Position numbers and translations under genes: made by a program | Part shown: positions 37,138 through 50,028 of the stretch, in pieces | Layout of the letters: each line of letters opens with the position of its first letter | How positions within the stretch are numbered: position 1 is the first letter of the stretch | Source of the DNA: Heracleum sosnowskyi | Lineage: Eukaryota > Streptophyta > Magnoliopsida > Apiales > Apiaceae | DNA: 64,000 bases | Reading direction: 5' to 3' | NCBI GenBank assembly: GCA_030848705.1 | Contig: JAUIZM010000012.1 | Coordinates: forward strand, 3,157,001 to 3,221,000 | Notes under the pieces: generated by a model | Told to the model about the DNA's origin: nothing | Databases searched by the model: none | The model's input: the letters and a program-made list of their open reading frames with translations, nothing else

Positions 37138-37708
37138 ATGAAGCTTAACATTTTTCTTATGCTTGGACTTCTTTTGTCCCTTGTTATTCTCGTCTCCTCC
37201 ATAGATGCTGCAGTGACACCCAAACACGAGAAAAAAGGTTAGGAGTATCATATTTTTCTAAACTATTTTTCAGAAATAAGTACTTAATTATTTTCAGAAT
37301 AAACTATGTAAATGTATACTTTTTTCTGAAAATAAGTAACTTACCAAAGAAACAAACACGCCTAATGTGTAATATATATGTAATTTCTTTTATTTATATT
37401 TACATGCTGATCATGCAGGGGATCACGAAGCAACTAAACCAGATCAGTACGGTTATGGGCCAGGTTACGGTTATGGTGATTATGGGCCAGGTTATGGTGG
37501 TTATGGTCCAGGGTATGGTGGTTATGGGCCAGGTTATGGTGGTTATGGGCCAGGTTATGGTGGTGGAGGGTGGGGAGGACGACGGTGCTGGTATGGATGC
37601 TGTGGGCGTAGTTTCTGGGGAGGGGGCTGTAGATCCTGCTGCCGTAGCGGCCAAGAAGCACAAGCCTACAACTTGAAGATGGCAAACGCTGATGAAGCTA
37701 ACCCTTAA
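37138..37708 (+). CDS. Secreted cysteine-tailed glycine-rich protein, diverged paralogue (two exons)
   Basis: Exon 1 is 37138-37237, a 181-bp GT..AG intron follows, and exon 2 is 37419-37708, giving 129 residues. The signal peptide (residues 1-21, MKLNIFLMLGLLLSLVILVSS) and KPDQYG motif match the array GRPs. The core is different: four YGPGYGG heptads (residues about 55-82, a 21-bp DNA repeat) replace the GGGS-rich core. Cysteines at 90, 94, 95, 104, 107 and 108 keep the C-x3-CC-x8-C-x2-CC spacing exactly, and the ADEANP end is shared. Phase-1 intron position is the same. It is an older member of the same class II GRP family, separated from the array by the retrotransposon. Secretion and a wall-related role are inferred from the family. 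Confidence 0.88.
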
Positions 37709-38140
37709 GCAATGAGGCCAATACAAAATATGTATACCATGCATGTAGCAGTATGAAGATACCTAATTAGTAAATAAATGAGTGCATGGGGCTTATATAA
37801 GTGAGTACGAAATAAGATTGAGGTACTTGATAGTCCAAGTACTCTTCAATATGCATGGTTGTTTCTTTGTCGACGATACAACCGTATGAATGTTAATGTA
37901 TATAAATATATGTTGCACATCTGTTACTCGAATCCGAAATCACTTCCTATGAAGTTTTATAAGGTGTTAAGAGAATAACTTTATTAAATCATAAAAGTTA
38001 TTCAACAAAAAAAAGCTATGTTATTGAACAAATTCGAACAGTGTTAATGAGCTCTAACTTATGTAACAGTGACCTTGCCTTGTGATATGAAACATGTGTC
38101 GTTTATCCCTGATCAAAAATCAGGTACTTAAAAAATAATA

Positions 38141-38349
38141 CTCCCTCCGTCCCATTTTTATTGTCCACATCAAAAACTCACATTTTATTCAATCATATGA
38201 AATAAACTGATAGTTACCAAAAAGTTGTATTGCTTTTTATAAAAATTAACATAATTAACACATAATTTACCATATAAACTAAAAGTAGACAATAATTTTG
38301 GGACAAACGAAAAAGAAAATTTTGGACAATAAAACTGGGACAAAGAAAG
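38141..38349 (+). mobile_element. Stowaway-like MITE (209 bp)
   Basis: Left end CTCCCTCCGTCCCATTTTTA; right end complement CTTTCTTTGTCCCAGTTTTA. Both arms include attgtcca. TA flanks at 38139-38140 and 38350-38351. Confidence 0.85.
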
Positions 38350-38351
38350 TA

Positions 38352-40800
38352 ATAATTTCTCTCTACATAATTTCTTTAAAATGAGGTTGGCTTCTCAGGA
38401 CCTTACTCATATTTCTGTAATACGCCTTCTAAATGATTTCAAGCCCAGCCCATATTGGCAAGTGGGATCTTTTCTCATTTTCTTTTTTGTAGGTAACCAT
38501 CTTTTCTCATTTTCTTTTGAAACCACAAAACTGACAAAGAATAATGTGACATTTGAGACTAGGGTCATTTGAAAATTATATACAGTAAATGTGCACAGTT
38601 AACATGAAATGCTCGTAATATTAAAAAAAAAAATGGGTTTGTGTTCAACATTGACTGCTTCAGTAGGAGAGCTTTTCCTAACACCGTACTTCCGAGTTAG
38701 ATTGTTGACGGAGGAGAATAGAAAATAAAATAAAATTTCAAAATTTTCTTCCCAAGTTGTGCTTCCGAGTTTGTTTTGGAAGAAAAAAGAAAAGATCCGG
38801 AAAGAAAATTCTACTAACTTTTTCTTCATAATTTTATTCCCAAAAGTGGAATGATTAAGAGAGAAGCTCTTATACAACTTTTCAAATAATTCTCTCCTTA
38901 TCCTTTTTTTCAAAAAAATTTCTTCTTTCTTCAAAAACTTGGGAACACATGAGAGAATATATTTTTTTTGTTCTTTTCTTTCACCTTCTTTTCTCTTGTC
39001 TTCTCTTCTACATCACCAAAAAAACTCTGAAGCACAACGTAAATTACTAATAATAATATCGTTTCTGTTTCTGTGTGTCTTTTAAATGTTTGTGTTTTGG
39101 TATTCATCAAAAGTGTATTTGCTTTTAAACTTATTAAAAAATAGAATTTTTCCTAACATTTCATGTAAACAAATTAGTTACAAAAGAATCAAGCTACGAC
39201 GTTAGTATGGTCTATTATCAAATTAACAAAGAATACAATTATTGACCAAAAACGAAGGACTAAGGTTATAAAACGAAAATCGGTTCTACTCAATTAGATT
39301 TTAAAATTCGAATAATCGATCAATTTTTTCCCTATTCATTTTTCAACATTCTGATACCGCACCCTCATGTGTTTTGCTCTTCCTAATTAAATTAAAATAA
39401 TTAATGATACTAATTTGGTTATGTAGCTGTTAAAAAAAATCAAAAAATAAGGAGATCAATGGAGGAGGGGGAGACAATGACATTAATATTCCCTGTAACA
39501 ACTCTCGTCCTGCTCTCCTACGTTGGGATCATAAACATGTTTTGTTTTAATTTAATTGTGTTTGTATTAGCAAAATGTAGATGCGTCGTCCTAACCGGCT
39601 TTGACCGGCCGCTGCCTGTGGATTTATGCATGTACCATGACCTTGTTTAGGAATCATGTCGGGACTTCTTAACCACCCCACAACATTTTGATTTTTGTCC
39701 ACTTTTCGAAATCCTTGATCCCTTTCTCTAGTCACCGCATGTTCGATTTGTTTCCGAATTCGCTCTTAAGATCTTTCGTAGATGGTAACTGTTGTTCGAG
39801 TCTGAGTTCGTTTCTGTTGTAGAGGGTAACTGTTGTTCTTTTGTGTTTGAAACTCGAAAATCGTTTTTACTCGATTACATTTTTCAAAATTTAAGTAATA
39901 AGCCGATTTTCTGATGTTCATTTTCTACATACCCACTCAAGTAGTCGATCAATTTCCGAGTACTCATCTGAATATTCGATCTTCGATCGAGTCAATCAAT
40001 TTTTAGAACACGTTTATACATCATAACTTAATTTAAAAGGGGCTAATTTATGTTGTTACTACTTGTCATCCTTAAACGAAAAGCTAACATACGATTGCTG
40101 TCACATGCGTTTGATCAAACATGTTTTAATTAGGTCTTGTCTTGATAAAAATGCTTTCTCATTGCATCATTTACCAAAACATTTACCAACTGCAGTATCC
40201 CTGAATTACTCCAATCAAAAGATGCTCACGAACAACAAAGATTAACCATTCAAACACGTGTGATGAATTTAATTGCATTTAATTTGGTTGTAAGTCAACA
40301 TTTACGGACCTTTTGCCTTTGCATGAGCGCGACGCAGTCAATTAATTTAACGTGACAATCATAAAGATCTACAACTTATAATCTTGTTTTAGTACTAAAC
40401 CTGATCAACCACGCTTGCACGACTGTGAATGTTTCTCCTGCCTAATTTTTTATATTATATACTACTCCGTATTATCAATGTATACCATGTCGTCATCTAA
40501 ATTTCCGTAATATTAGTTGATAATTCGTGCGAAGCATGGATTTAAATTAAAATTTTAATTAAATTCATGATGAAATAAAAATATTAAATCGAATGTTATG
40601 ATACTTTTGCGCATCATTTTCATAATATTTTATCTGTTTTGTTTATCAATAAAAAGTATAGATTGTTTATAAGCTGGTACGTACTTTGTGTTCGCAAATG
40701 ACTGACTCTTATGATTATCGAGAATCGAAATTAGAATTTGGAATATGCAAAAAATATGACCCGAATTATTAAAATATTTAAAGTCTGAAATGTTAAAGTG
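38352..40800. other. Intergenic, no gene supported
   Basis: AT-rich. A similar ~60-bp block (aaaatcg-ttttactcgatta type) occurs at about 39275-39330 and 39850-39915. Open frames at 38599-38934 (minus) and 39459-39650 (plus) lack recognisable domains or splice support. Confidence 0.5.
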
Positions 40801-40889
40801 AGTGTTTGGAATATCTTAAAAAAGTTGAATTATACATTAAAATGAATAAGTGTCATATAACTGATAAGTTGATGAATTTTTATAAGTTG

Positions 40890-41562
40890 TACTAGTGTTT
40901 GGATAAATTTACTTATAAATTAGTTACAAATTTGATAATTTACATTTTAAAAATAATTATTAAATACAATAACCTAAATACATGCATTTTAAATTAAAAA
41001 AACATTTAAAAATACAAATATAAAAATATGAAGTATTAAAAGACAAATAAATCAAGCAATTAGTCAATAAGTTTAAAAAATGTACCTTGTTACTAACATT
41101 CAACTTATGAACATATAAGTTATAAGTTGGTTTATGAGGATCTCCGATGGAGTTGGCTAAATTGATTAGTTAAAAAATTATAAAATATTGATTATGTGAA
41201 TTTTGTTGAACCGTATTGGACTCCAATGATATTAGCTATAATGGTTGGCTATATTTTGAAAATAGTATTTTATCATTATTTGATCTTGTTATAAATGGAT
41301 AATATTATTTAAATATAGCAATAAGTTGATGTGAAATTTGCTACCGAGATTCAGCATATATAGCCAGAGGTTGATTATAATTTTAGCTTAAGGGAATGTC
41401 CATTGGAGTGACTTATATTTTAGAGATTATGTATCTTAATTTTGGCATGTCACATGAATTTTTTAGCTAAGGATTTTGAGCATTGGAGATGCTCTAAGTT
41501 GAGTTGACAAACATCTCGTAAACTCTTGTAGACTTATAATGTATAAGTCCAAACAGGCCCAA
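40890..41562. mobile_element. Possible inverted-repeat element (tGTTTGGAyTTATA type)
   Basis: Left tgtttggataaatttactta and right complement tgtttggacttatacattat suggest terminal inverted repeats. It contains the MITE at 41136-41494. No clear target duplication was found, so the boundaries are tentative. Confidence 0.35.
41136..41494. mobile_element. PIF/Harbinger-like MITE (359 bp), nested
   Basis: Left end gaggatctccgatggagttg; right end complement gagcatctccaatgctcaaa. The arms continue with ggctaa/agctaa. The flank TAA is clear only on the right (41495-41497). Confidence 0.55.
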
Positions 41563-42684
41563 AAAGAGTGATCGATCCAAAGTAATTACTAGCAAATTAA
41601 CATTCTAGTGTTCATCTCTAGTTCATAATGCCTCGGACTTATTCGACTAATTTTTAATGGGTTGCATTGGATCCAGACCGTTAACAGTTGACACATGTCT
41701 ACTGGAAAGACAATCACCGTACATATCCCGGCGTGAAGTATGTGTTCAAATACCAATGTCCAGTAAATAAATCAAGATCCGAACCACAGATATCCAGCTG
41801 ATGGATCAATAAATGTATATATTTTAGAAAATGTTGGACTTTAATTGTTCCATGACTCGAGGCTATGCATATTTGCCTCACTCCTCAAACACACGCGTTT
41901 AAGTTAAACAACAAAAACAAATTATAAGAGGGGTGGTTTACCATAAATGCTTTTAATAGCAAACGTTTTTTTACAGCAAAGCGATATATGTATAATAGAA
42001 TTTTTGATGTGTATACATGAAATTTATCATTTATATGTCTCACGAAAATTGTTCGTGATACAATTTATTTTAACAAACATTTGTTCTGGATCATCTGTCA
42101 TTATCGATGATCTCTTAATTTATTGGTATCATCTTCTCTTCTTACAATAAGGCGAGTTTTGTCAAAGACAAGTGACACCATAATTAAAAGTAGCCAAATT
42201 AATTTGGACTTAAGATTATACTAATCTCAAATCTGAATTACCAAGTTGCATGATATCTAGTTTGACAATGTTCTATAGTAAAAAAAAATCGAATGATTTT
42301 GATGTATTAGCTAATGTGGGGAGATAAATTTTAAGTCACGCCAACCCTAAAAAAAGATGAAAATGTTTCACAAATATGTAAATGGGAAGACAAAGAGAAG
42401 ACACCCAACGTGTGAAACAAAAGCGCCTGTTTATGGCCTCTAGTCCTTTAAATTTAGTAATTAATTAAAAACGCCCCTTTGAAAACAACATTAACGGGAA
42501 ACGCTCGTAATCATCTTCTTGGGAACACCCTTTCCTACTTCCCCATCTTCACCTCCCCTCCCCTCTATATATCTATAAAAATCTTATATAAATAGTCATC
42601 TTCTTACTTAGATTATTTCATTACCTTAAAATAAGCCTTCTTTAAAGAAAAATCTCTCTAGCTAGCTAGCTTGGATATTTAAAC

Positions 42685-42810
42685 ATGAAGCAAGAGCAAC
42701 GATCTGGCGTTGGTGTAATAGAAGAAGAAGGGTTTCATCAACATCTTATAGCTGCAGAAAACAATAATATTTGTTGGATTTTCCATGACGATCCGGGGAA
42801 TGAGTTATGA
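42685..42810 (+). pseudogene. Small 41-codon frame behind a promoter-like leader; possibly a broken gene
   Basis: ATG at 42685 opens 41 codons (MKQEQRSGVGVIEEEG ... HDDPGNEL) to a TGA at 42808-42810. The same frame then stays open to 43027, starting with basic residues (AKKKLFPVKNSSVRRVLLG) before turning hydrophobic. Upstream are a CT-rich tract (about 42530-42570), TATAAATA at 42587-42594 and a leader resembling plant 5' UTRs, so transcription is plausible. I do not recognise the protein. It could be a short peptide gene, a gene interrupted by a single stop, or chance. Confidence 0.3.
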
Positions 42811-43029
42811 GCAAAGAAGAAGTTGTTTCCGGTGAAGAATTCATCGGTTAGGAGGGTTTTACTAGGCGTACATGGGAAAGCCAGGCATTTGTTTTCATTG
42901 TTCCTTCAAATTATTTCTTCAATAATATATATATACATATTATTTTCATTCTTCTCCTTTAAGTTATGCACCTTTTTTTCTGCTTATTTACATATATATA
43001 TCTTTACTCAAATTATCTTTTTGCCCTAG

Positions 43030-44685
43030 TCTAAGAACGTTTCATAGAAATAATTTTGCTGTTGTCTGGTTACTTAGTAATCTTTCTTAAACAGATATAC
43101 AGATTAAATCTGGGTATAAAGATGTATCTAACATATTGCAGTTTACATGTTCATAACATCATTTTGTTATGTTAGTTTCCAGAATGACTTCCTGATGAAT
43201 ATCTTGAAATCTTGTGCAACTGCAATCAAAATAGTGATATCTCTCTAGCTAGTTTCTTTACTAAATATCGAGAGTTTGAATTTTGTCAAACAAAATTTGT
43301 ATGCATAGGACGAGGTAATTGGTTTTTGAGAAATATTTTAAGAAATTTGATTTTTTTTACTCTACTTACTACTGGAAAATAATTATCAGAGGCTAGTATT
43401 GGCATTTTTATTTTGCTAATTAAAACAGCATCTGCATGAGAAAAAATTAAAGAAAAGTATAGTCGTGGTAGCTAATTTATTTGTAGTAATAATACATGAC
43501 ATCACGGTCATTTTCATTTTTCAGAACCCTTAACAACCAACATAATTAAACTTAATTATCTAGGATGTGATGGAATCAATTGTTTGCATGATGTACAATG
43601 TAAGGAATATATATATATGCTTTATGTCACCATTAATTGTTTGTTAGTGTTTGATTTCTTCTTAATTAATTAAACATCTGATTAATTGGCTACAGTTTAA
43701 GGATCATATATATCTGATCATCAATTTTATAAAAGCAGACAGTACGCTTTCATTTTCAAGTGTTTTTTTCTTTTACAATAAACATGGGCGCCTATACTTG
43801 AAAAGCAATAACCTAACAAAAATATATAAGCAGTGGGTAGAAATACAACCTGGCTTTCTATTGACTTTTATTTAATAGACCTAGGCCCTATCTACGTGTT
43901 GCCCTAACTTCAATAATGAAATAACTAGCTAACTTTTGTCCCCTAATTCTCATTTATCGGTTTTATATAGTGATTTTAAGATATTTAAAGTAATTATATA
44001 CTTCTCAATTTCTAAATATTTGATGCTTGAATTGTTGTACACATATTTAGAAGTTTTGCTTATGTCGTTGGAATTATTATTCTTTATTTTTTTTTTCTGA
44101 ACAAAATTCTTAAATGTGTGTGCAAAAATATCAAATGTCAAATATTTAAAAACATAATGTGTACTATAAATTTATCATGATAAAAAAATTGCTATTTTCG
44201 CAAAATAAATGACAAAAGTTAATTAATGTCTCAGTGAAATCGGAGTAATTAATTGCACGATGTTGTAGTTGGTTGAGAGCGTGACTTAGGGTCTGTCAAC
44301 GGATATTGTATACACATGATATCCGTTGACAGCTACAATGATTTGTATAAATTTGTTGATGGTTGACTGCCATTCTTGATGGGTACGGATATATTAACAG
44401 TTCTGCGGATTAGTCGAGGTATTCGAAAGTGGATCCAGACACCGAATCATAAAAAAAAAAAATTGCTTCTCACATGATCTTTCAAATTTTGGCAGATATC
44501 GGAAAATATCTTGATTCCAGAAAACAAAATTAAGAAAATTGGACGTTTTACGTTGTTGAAGAATGAAAAGTGATAACATTTTAAAAATGAGTAAATATAA
44601 CCTGATTAATTTGAATAAAACTTATCCCAATGTAATCCCAATACTCTTACATTTATATAATGACAAATTAATAGTGTGATGGAAT
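43030..44685. other. Intergenic, nothing recognised
   Basis: AT-rich unique sequence with short dinucleotide runs. No domain-bearing frame, RNA gene or element ends seen. Confidence 0.5.
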
Positions 44686-44759
44686 CCAATAATAAAAAAA
44701 TTTGAATAACATAATAATGTCTGTATACTATAGTAAAAGAGTAATGCTATGGATAAAGG

Positions 44760-45188
44760 TAGGGCTGTCAAACGGATAATTCGGATACGGATCTGCATGT
44801 ATCCGAATCCAAATCCGAAAATCTGAATTCGTATCCGGATCCGTATCCGTATCCAAAAATATTTAAATAAAAATATCCGAATCCGAATCCGCCGGATACT
44901 ATCCGGATATGGATAATATCCGAATCCGAATTTCACTGAGAATTTTTTAGTTTTTATATTAAATTTTAATTAAAAAAATTGAAAAAATAATAAAATTTTA
45001 ATTTTTTTTAAAAAAAAAGTAAACTAAACTAAAACTTAAATTTATTAAAGTCTATTTTTTTTTTCAAAAATTTACTTTTTAGTATAATTTTATTTATTTT
45101 AAAATATTAAATTTGTAATATATATATATATATATATGTGTGTGTTTACAATTATCTACAACTTATATAAATATATTGTTTGATGATT

Positions 45189-45219
<31 letters not shown>

Positions 45220-45484
45220 TCTGTAAACTTAAAATATAATTTCTAAATAATATGTAACTATATATATATATAATATTATTTATTTATCATATTTATTTAA
45301 TTTCGGATTCGGATATTACCGGATACGAATGCGCCTATATCCATATTCGTATCCACAACTACCGAATTCGAATACAGATAATATCCGCTTTATTTCGGAT
45401 ACGGATAAAATCCGTTTTATTCCGGATACGAATACAAATATTTCGGACGGATATCGGATTTTTCGGATTTTTTTGACAGCCCTA
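44760..45484. mobile_element. hAT-type non-autonomous element (725 bp)
   Basis: Terminal inverted repeats TAGGGCTGTCAAACGGAT and, on the complement at the right, TAGGGCTGTCAAAAAAAT. A perfect 8-bp target duplication GATAAAGG lies at 44752-44759 and 45485-45492. Both sub-terminal regions are packed with ggatacgg/atccgaat motifs, and the centre is AT-rich with two (TA)n tracts. No transposase. Confidence 0.9.
45118..45224. repeat. (TA)n / (TG)n microsatellites
   Basis: Two AT dinucleotide runs (45118-45138, followed by tgtgtgtg, and about 45193-45220) inside the hAT-type element. Confidence 0.85.
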
Positions 45485-45562
45485 GATAAAGGGTTCCAAT
45501 AATAAAAAAAATTGAATAACATAATAATGTTCTACTTGATTACGTATACTATAGTAAAAGAG

Positions 45563-45768
45563 TAATGCTAGTGAACCGTAAAGGGTTCCCATAAATATCT
45601 TCGGAATTAAGTGATGATATTGACTTGGAAAAATGAGAAGTTTTAATTGAGAGATTCATATGAATGCACGCGAGATCCATTTTATTAATTAATATTTCAA
45701 CCAATTACAATCATACACGTGGTTTATGAAAAATTTTATGGGAACATTTTTCTGGTTCCATAGCATTT
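45563..45768. mobile_element. Short inverted-repeat MITE (~205 bp)
   Basis: Left taatgctagtgaaccgtaaa then gggttcccata; right complement aatgctatggaaccagaaaa then atgttcccata. Non-coding interior. Target duplication not resolved. Confidence 0.5.
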
Positions 45769-46984
45769 TTCACTATAAAATTATAGCTTGAATTAAAGTT
45801 AGTAAATGATAAAAATTTATGTATAGCTAGATCATTGGTGTTCAAATTTGAGAAATGTGCTAAGATTGGAGGGTAGTCTAACAACATAGTACTTCAATAG
45901 TTCAATTTAAACTCAAATTTGATCCTATCACAAATTTTGAATATTGGTATTAAAATTAATACAATTCAAAATGGATAAGTCTAAATTAAATTTAACTCGA
46001 ATAATTGAAACATGCATACTCCAACTTGTTACGCTGCAATCTGTACTATCGAAGGTATGACGTGAGCACGTGGGGATTTGACAAATTATGTTCATTTGTT
46101 TTTTTGGGGGTTGGAGAGGGAAGAAGGCACTCTTTCAAACTTGCACGCCTGGCATTACGCCCTAGGTTTCAATTTTGTTGACTTTGTCAACTGTCTCTCT
46201 TTAATTTTTTGTTAAATTTTTACCAGAATCATGCGATCATTCTTGGTTGTATAATATAAAATCAATATCCAAAAATTTAACTTGGTTGTATGTTTAGAAC
46301 TAAAGATAACTATAATCATTCTTGGTTTCAAAAAAAAAAAAACTATAATCATTCTTGCCACATCATTAATTAATTAGAAATGAAGTGTAAAGTGGTCCAT
46401 TTTAAATAAAGGTGAAAGAGTTAGATAAAATATTGCTAAATTTAAAATATGTTAGTTGTAAAATACAACTAATATTGAAGTGCAAGTGCTATTTTAGCAC
46501 CAAAAAACATGTTTTAGTGTAGCAATGACTAGTTATTTTACATTTAGCATTGAACTTACTCTTAGTGTAGCATTGTACAAAAATTCCGAGTTCGAAAATT
46601 TGACCCGATCCAATCTGGTCAAAGTTGGTTAAAATTCGGCTCAGTCAGGATCCGGAGTTAGCTACCCGCCCAACCCGGTATAAACCCGGACTTTTGAAAA
46701 TCCGGTCTTCGGTCAGGATAAAAACCTGATTAAAACTCGAGTTAGGCCCCCATAAATTATGATTTTTATTATAAATTTACATATATATTTATATATTTAC
46801 ACCTATTACAAATATCAAAAAATAAAGAGTCCCCATAAAATATGATTATTATTATGTAATAAAGATGCTCAAGGCTGTAAAGAAATAAAAGGTTGGTTTG
46901 GGCATTGGCCCAGAGCGGAACAAACTGATGATACAGTTTCAATCTAGTTGTGGCCCATTTAGGTACCGAAACAAACGAGACTGA
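45769..46984. other. Intergenic, transposon debris
   Basis: Includes palindromic acactaaaa/ttttagtgt-type fragments at about 46440-46560 and a GC-richer patch with repeated cccgg/ccggt words at 46600-46750. No coding support. Confidence 0.45.
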
Positions 46985-47346
46985 GTGTCTGTTTGGCATT
47001 GCTGCTGCAGACAGCAACAGCAGCTTTTTTCTGAAAAGCAGCTGAAAAAGTGTTTGGTAAATTTTAAAAGCAGCTTTTCCGAAAAGCACTTTTGGCTTAA
47101 AAGCTGCTTTTAGAGAAAGCAGGTCCCCCCATGCTTTTAAAAAAAGCTGCTTTCAGCTTTTGCGGGAAGCAGCTACTGGTTTCAACATCAAAACTCATCA
47201 GAAACATTATTTTTTTTATATTATACACCAAAACATGCATATCTCAAAAATATTACCAAACAATTATCTGATTTTCATAACAGCACTTATTTTAACAGCA
47301 CTTTTTTTAACAGCACAGCAATTTTTACCAGCAATCCCAAACAGAG
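46985..47346. mobile_element. MITE with GTCTGTTTGGCATTGCTG ends (362 bp)
   Basis: Left gtgtctgtttggcattgctg; right complement gctctgtttgggattgctgg. Sub-terminal agcagctttt/aaaagctgct palindromes. ctga is found on both sides (46981-46984 and 47347-47350), so a 3-4-bp target duplication is likely. Superfamily not certain. Confidence 0.65.
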
Positions 47347-47467
47347 CCTGAAGCGTAGAGTGATATGACTAGTTCAGATCCATAACAGTTGAATACGAAC
47401 TCGCAAAGACATGAAATGAGAAAAATACTATCCCTGTGTTCCCGAATTTACGAAAGAACACAGTGCA

Positions 47468-48816
47468 AGGGATGGTATTGTATTATAACACTTTTATTAA
47501 CTTCTAAAAAGTCAATGATTTTTGTTGATTTGATAAATTTTTAATGACTTTTATGGAGTTTGTATATTTCATCATTATTTTTACAGACTTTTTATATTGA
47601 CTTTTGAGGAGTTTTACTTAAATGTAATGACTTTTGATCGTTAACTTATATTAATATGAATATAAAATTATAAATACGTAACATATAGAAAAATGTAATA
47701 AATAATAAGTTTATATTAAAAATTATAGAACAAGAAGATCGAATTATTGATATTTCACCAATAATTTTTTTTATATACAATTGTAATATAAACTATTATT
47801 AAATTATTGATTTTTAATTTTTAATCTTGAATACATGTATGATGTATGTAGAGGAATTTTAATCTTGAAGAATATGCAATGTGTCCCCGGAAACTTTAGA
47901 CAATAAGACTTTAATGTCTAAAAATAAACATCTTGAACTTCAAGCGCACGTGAGAGAAAAGACGACATTAAAACTAAGAAAATAGAATTCTTAAGTAAAG
48001 TAAAAAAATTTACAACAAAATCTAAACGAAAAGAAAATTATATAATTAATAATTAATACAAATAGAAAACCAACCAAAAGGGATCCCTTTGGTTAGACTC
48101 GTCAAATATCCAAATGGTATAAAATCAAGTAAAAAGTACAATTCTAATCTCCAACATCAATATAATATAATTAAAATTAAAATTAAAAAAAGATAAGTTA
48201 AAAAGGACTCAATAAGTTTTTTTGCAAATGAATATGTGTAAATATGAACATTAAGAATCTTAACATTCAAAATAAATACACAATAATTAAACTTAAATCA
48301 AAACTAAAAAGATAGTAGAAGCTAAAAACATTCAAGTTAAAAAGTAAATCAGTTAAATCAAAGAGATAATATTTGACAAAAAAAAAAATCAAAGGGATAA
48401 TAACCATCGTTCATAATTTAAGAGAGAAGATATTCTATTTGTGAAAGAGAAATGACAAAATTCTGAAATAAATGAAATTGAAGAAAATAAAATAATAATT
48501 TAAAAGTCATGTGAAATCTTACCCCAAAACTCTTGACTTTTCACATTAGATCTCTGGTTATATTTTAAGTTAAAAGTCATTAAATGTAATTGTCATTCCA
48601 AATTCATGACTTTTTGAATAACAATCTACTTTTAAAGAGTTGTTAAAAGTTTAAATTGAATAACACCTTACTTTTAACGACTTTTTAAAAGTTGTTAAAA
48701 GTCTTAATTCAATAACACCATACTTTTAGATACTCTTTAAAAGTTAGAATTGAATAACACATGACTTTGAAAATCCTTAAAAGTCATTAAAAGTTGGTAT
48801 TGAATACAACCCCTAA
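47468..48816. mobile_element. Non-autonomous inverted-repeat element (~1.35 kb)
   Basis: Left agggatggtattgtattata, right complement aggggttgtattcaatacca. Both arms carry repeated gacttttaaaagtc-like words (dense at 48480-48800). No transposase frame. Confidence 0.55.
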
Positions 48817-50028
48817 TTTTATTTTAACTTTCAAATACACATTAAATTAAGGGAACGTTTAGTTAAAGGTTTTATATAAAAAAAAAAAATCATTCGCTTT
48901 GATCTTTTTTTTAAAAAAATTTTGGATTTACCTGATATTCCTCGTAACTCATTCCCTTTCCTAATTTCTAATTTATTTTATATTTTCAAATTATGATTTA
49001 TATCTTAAATCATAAAAAATAAATTAACATGTAAATTATCTTTTAAAACTAAAATAAGTTATAATTTAGTTTAAATGTTAGTTTATATGATAAATATTTA
49101 ATTTCTCATTTCCTTTTTGGATCAAAACCAAACAAGTCAAAAAAACAATTTATGATCATTTTTTTTCTTTCTCCTCATTTCCGGTTGCAGAGAACATTTT
49201 GTTTACTTAACGCGAACCGAACATTTCCCTAAATAATTTTTTTGTCAGCTTCTTTAAATTTGCCTTCAAAGCCTAAATTACAAAAGGAATAAATTTTTGC
49301 GCACTTGACAAGGAAACGGAATAAATTTTTGAAGACTTGACAATTCCGTAGAAGTAATTAACCACAGAAATGAGGGTACCATTATCATTGAAATTTGGTT
49401 CACAGTTATCGATGAATGTCAATAATCTATCGATATATTTCATTGCGGGAGATAGTAATTGCCGTTATATTTCATTACGGGAGGTGGTTGGTATGGATTT
49501 GGTTCAGTCATCGATGGATGTCAACCACCTACTGCTACGTTTCATAATAACTACCGATATGTTTCATTATCTATTATATTCTTAATAGCTGCTAGTGAAA
49601 GATAATAGTTGCTGTTATATTTCATTACGGGAGGTGGTTGATATCTACGATGTCACCCTACCATCTAAACTTCAATGTAAAGTATGTGTATATAATTATT
49701 ATGTATGTATTTTCGTTTTCAACAAGAAGAAAAGGTCATGTCCACCGCTATACTTCATCTTAAATTATGTAACCCTTTTGCTCTATCTTATCTTGCACCA
49801 AATTCTACATGCAACATCAAACAGTTATTGTTTCTGTTACATGAATCCTTCATTTTATGAACCAAGTACAATATTAAAAAAAAAACAAGAAAATTTTGAT
49901 TGGTACTACAGTCAAGTTTAAATACACAAATTGTGCAGATATAAATTAAAAAAAATATTTTTTTTTATAACGACATTTGAGCATGAAGAACCGAACCTTT
50001 TTTTTTTTGGTAACCATTTCATTTAGAA
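48817..50028. other. Intergenic with a small local repeat
   Basis: The block gttatatttcattacgggag followed by gtggttg occurs at about 49463 and 49613, with related and inverted variants between (caaccacc, tttcattgcggg). Open frames over it (49370-49921) are not supported as genes. Confidence 0.45.

Noticed and set aside
37365..37744. Overlapping frames of 83-114 residues at the fourth GRP gene
   Set aside because: They are other frames of the YGPGYGG coding repeat. The spliced frame with signal peptide and cysteine tail is the supported one.
38599..38934. 111-residue minus-strand frame, Lys/Phe/Glu-rich
   Set aside because: Low-complexity composition from A/T-rich DNA, with no domain, promoter or splice context.
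39459..39650. 63-residue plus-strand frame with a hydrophobic stretch
   Set aside because: No homologous feature that I recognise and no gene context. A single short frame in AT-rich DNA is expected by chance.
44622..45522. Frames rich in IRIRI/GFGYG at the ends of the hAT element
   Set aside because: They translate the sub-terminal ggatacgg/atccgaat repeats of a non-autonomous element.
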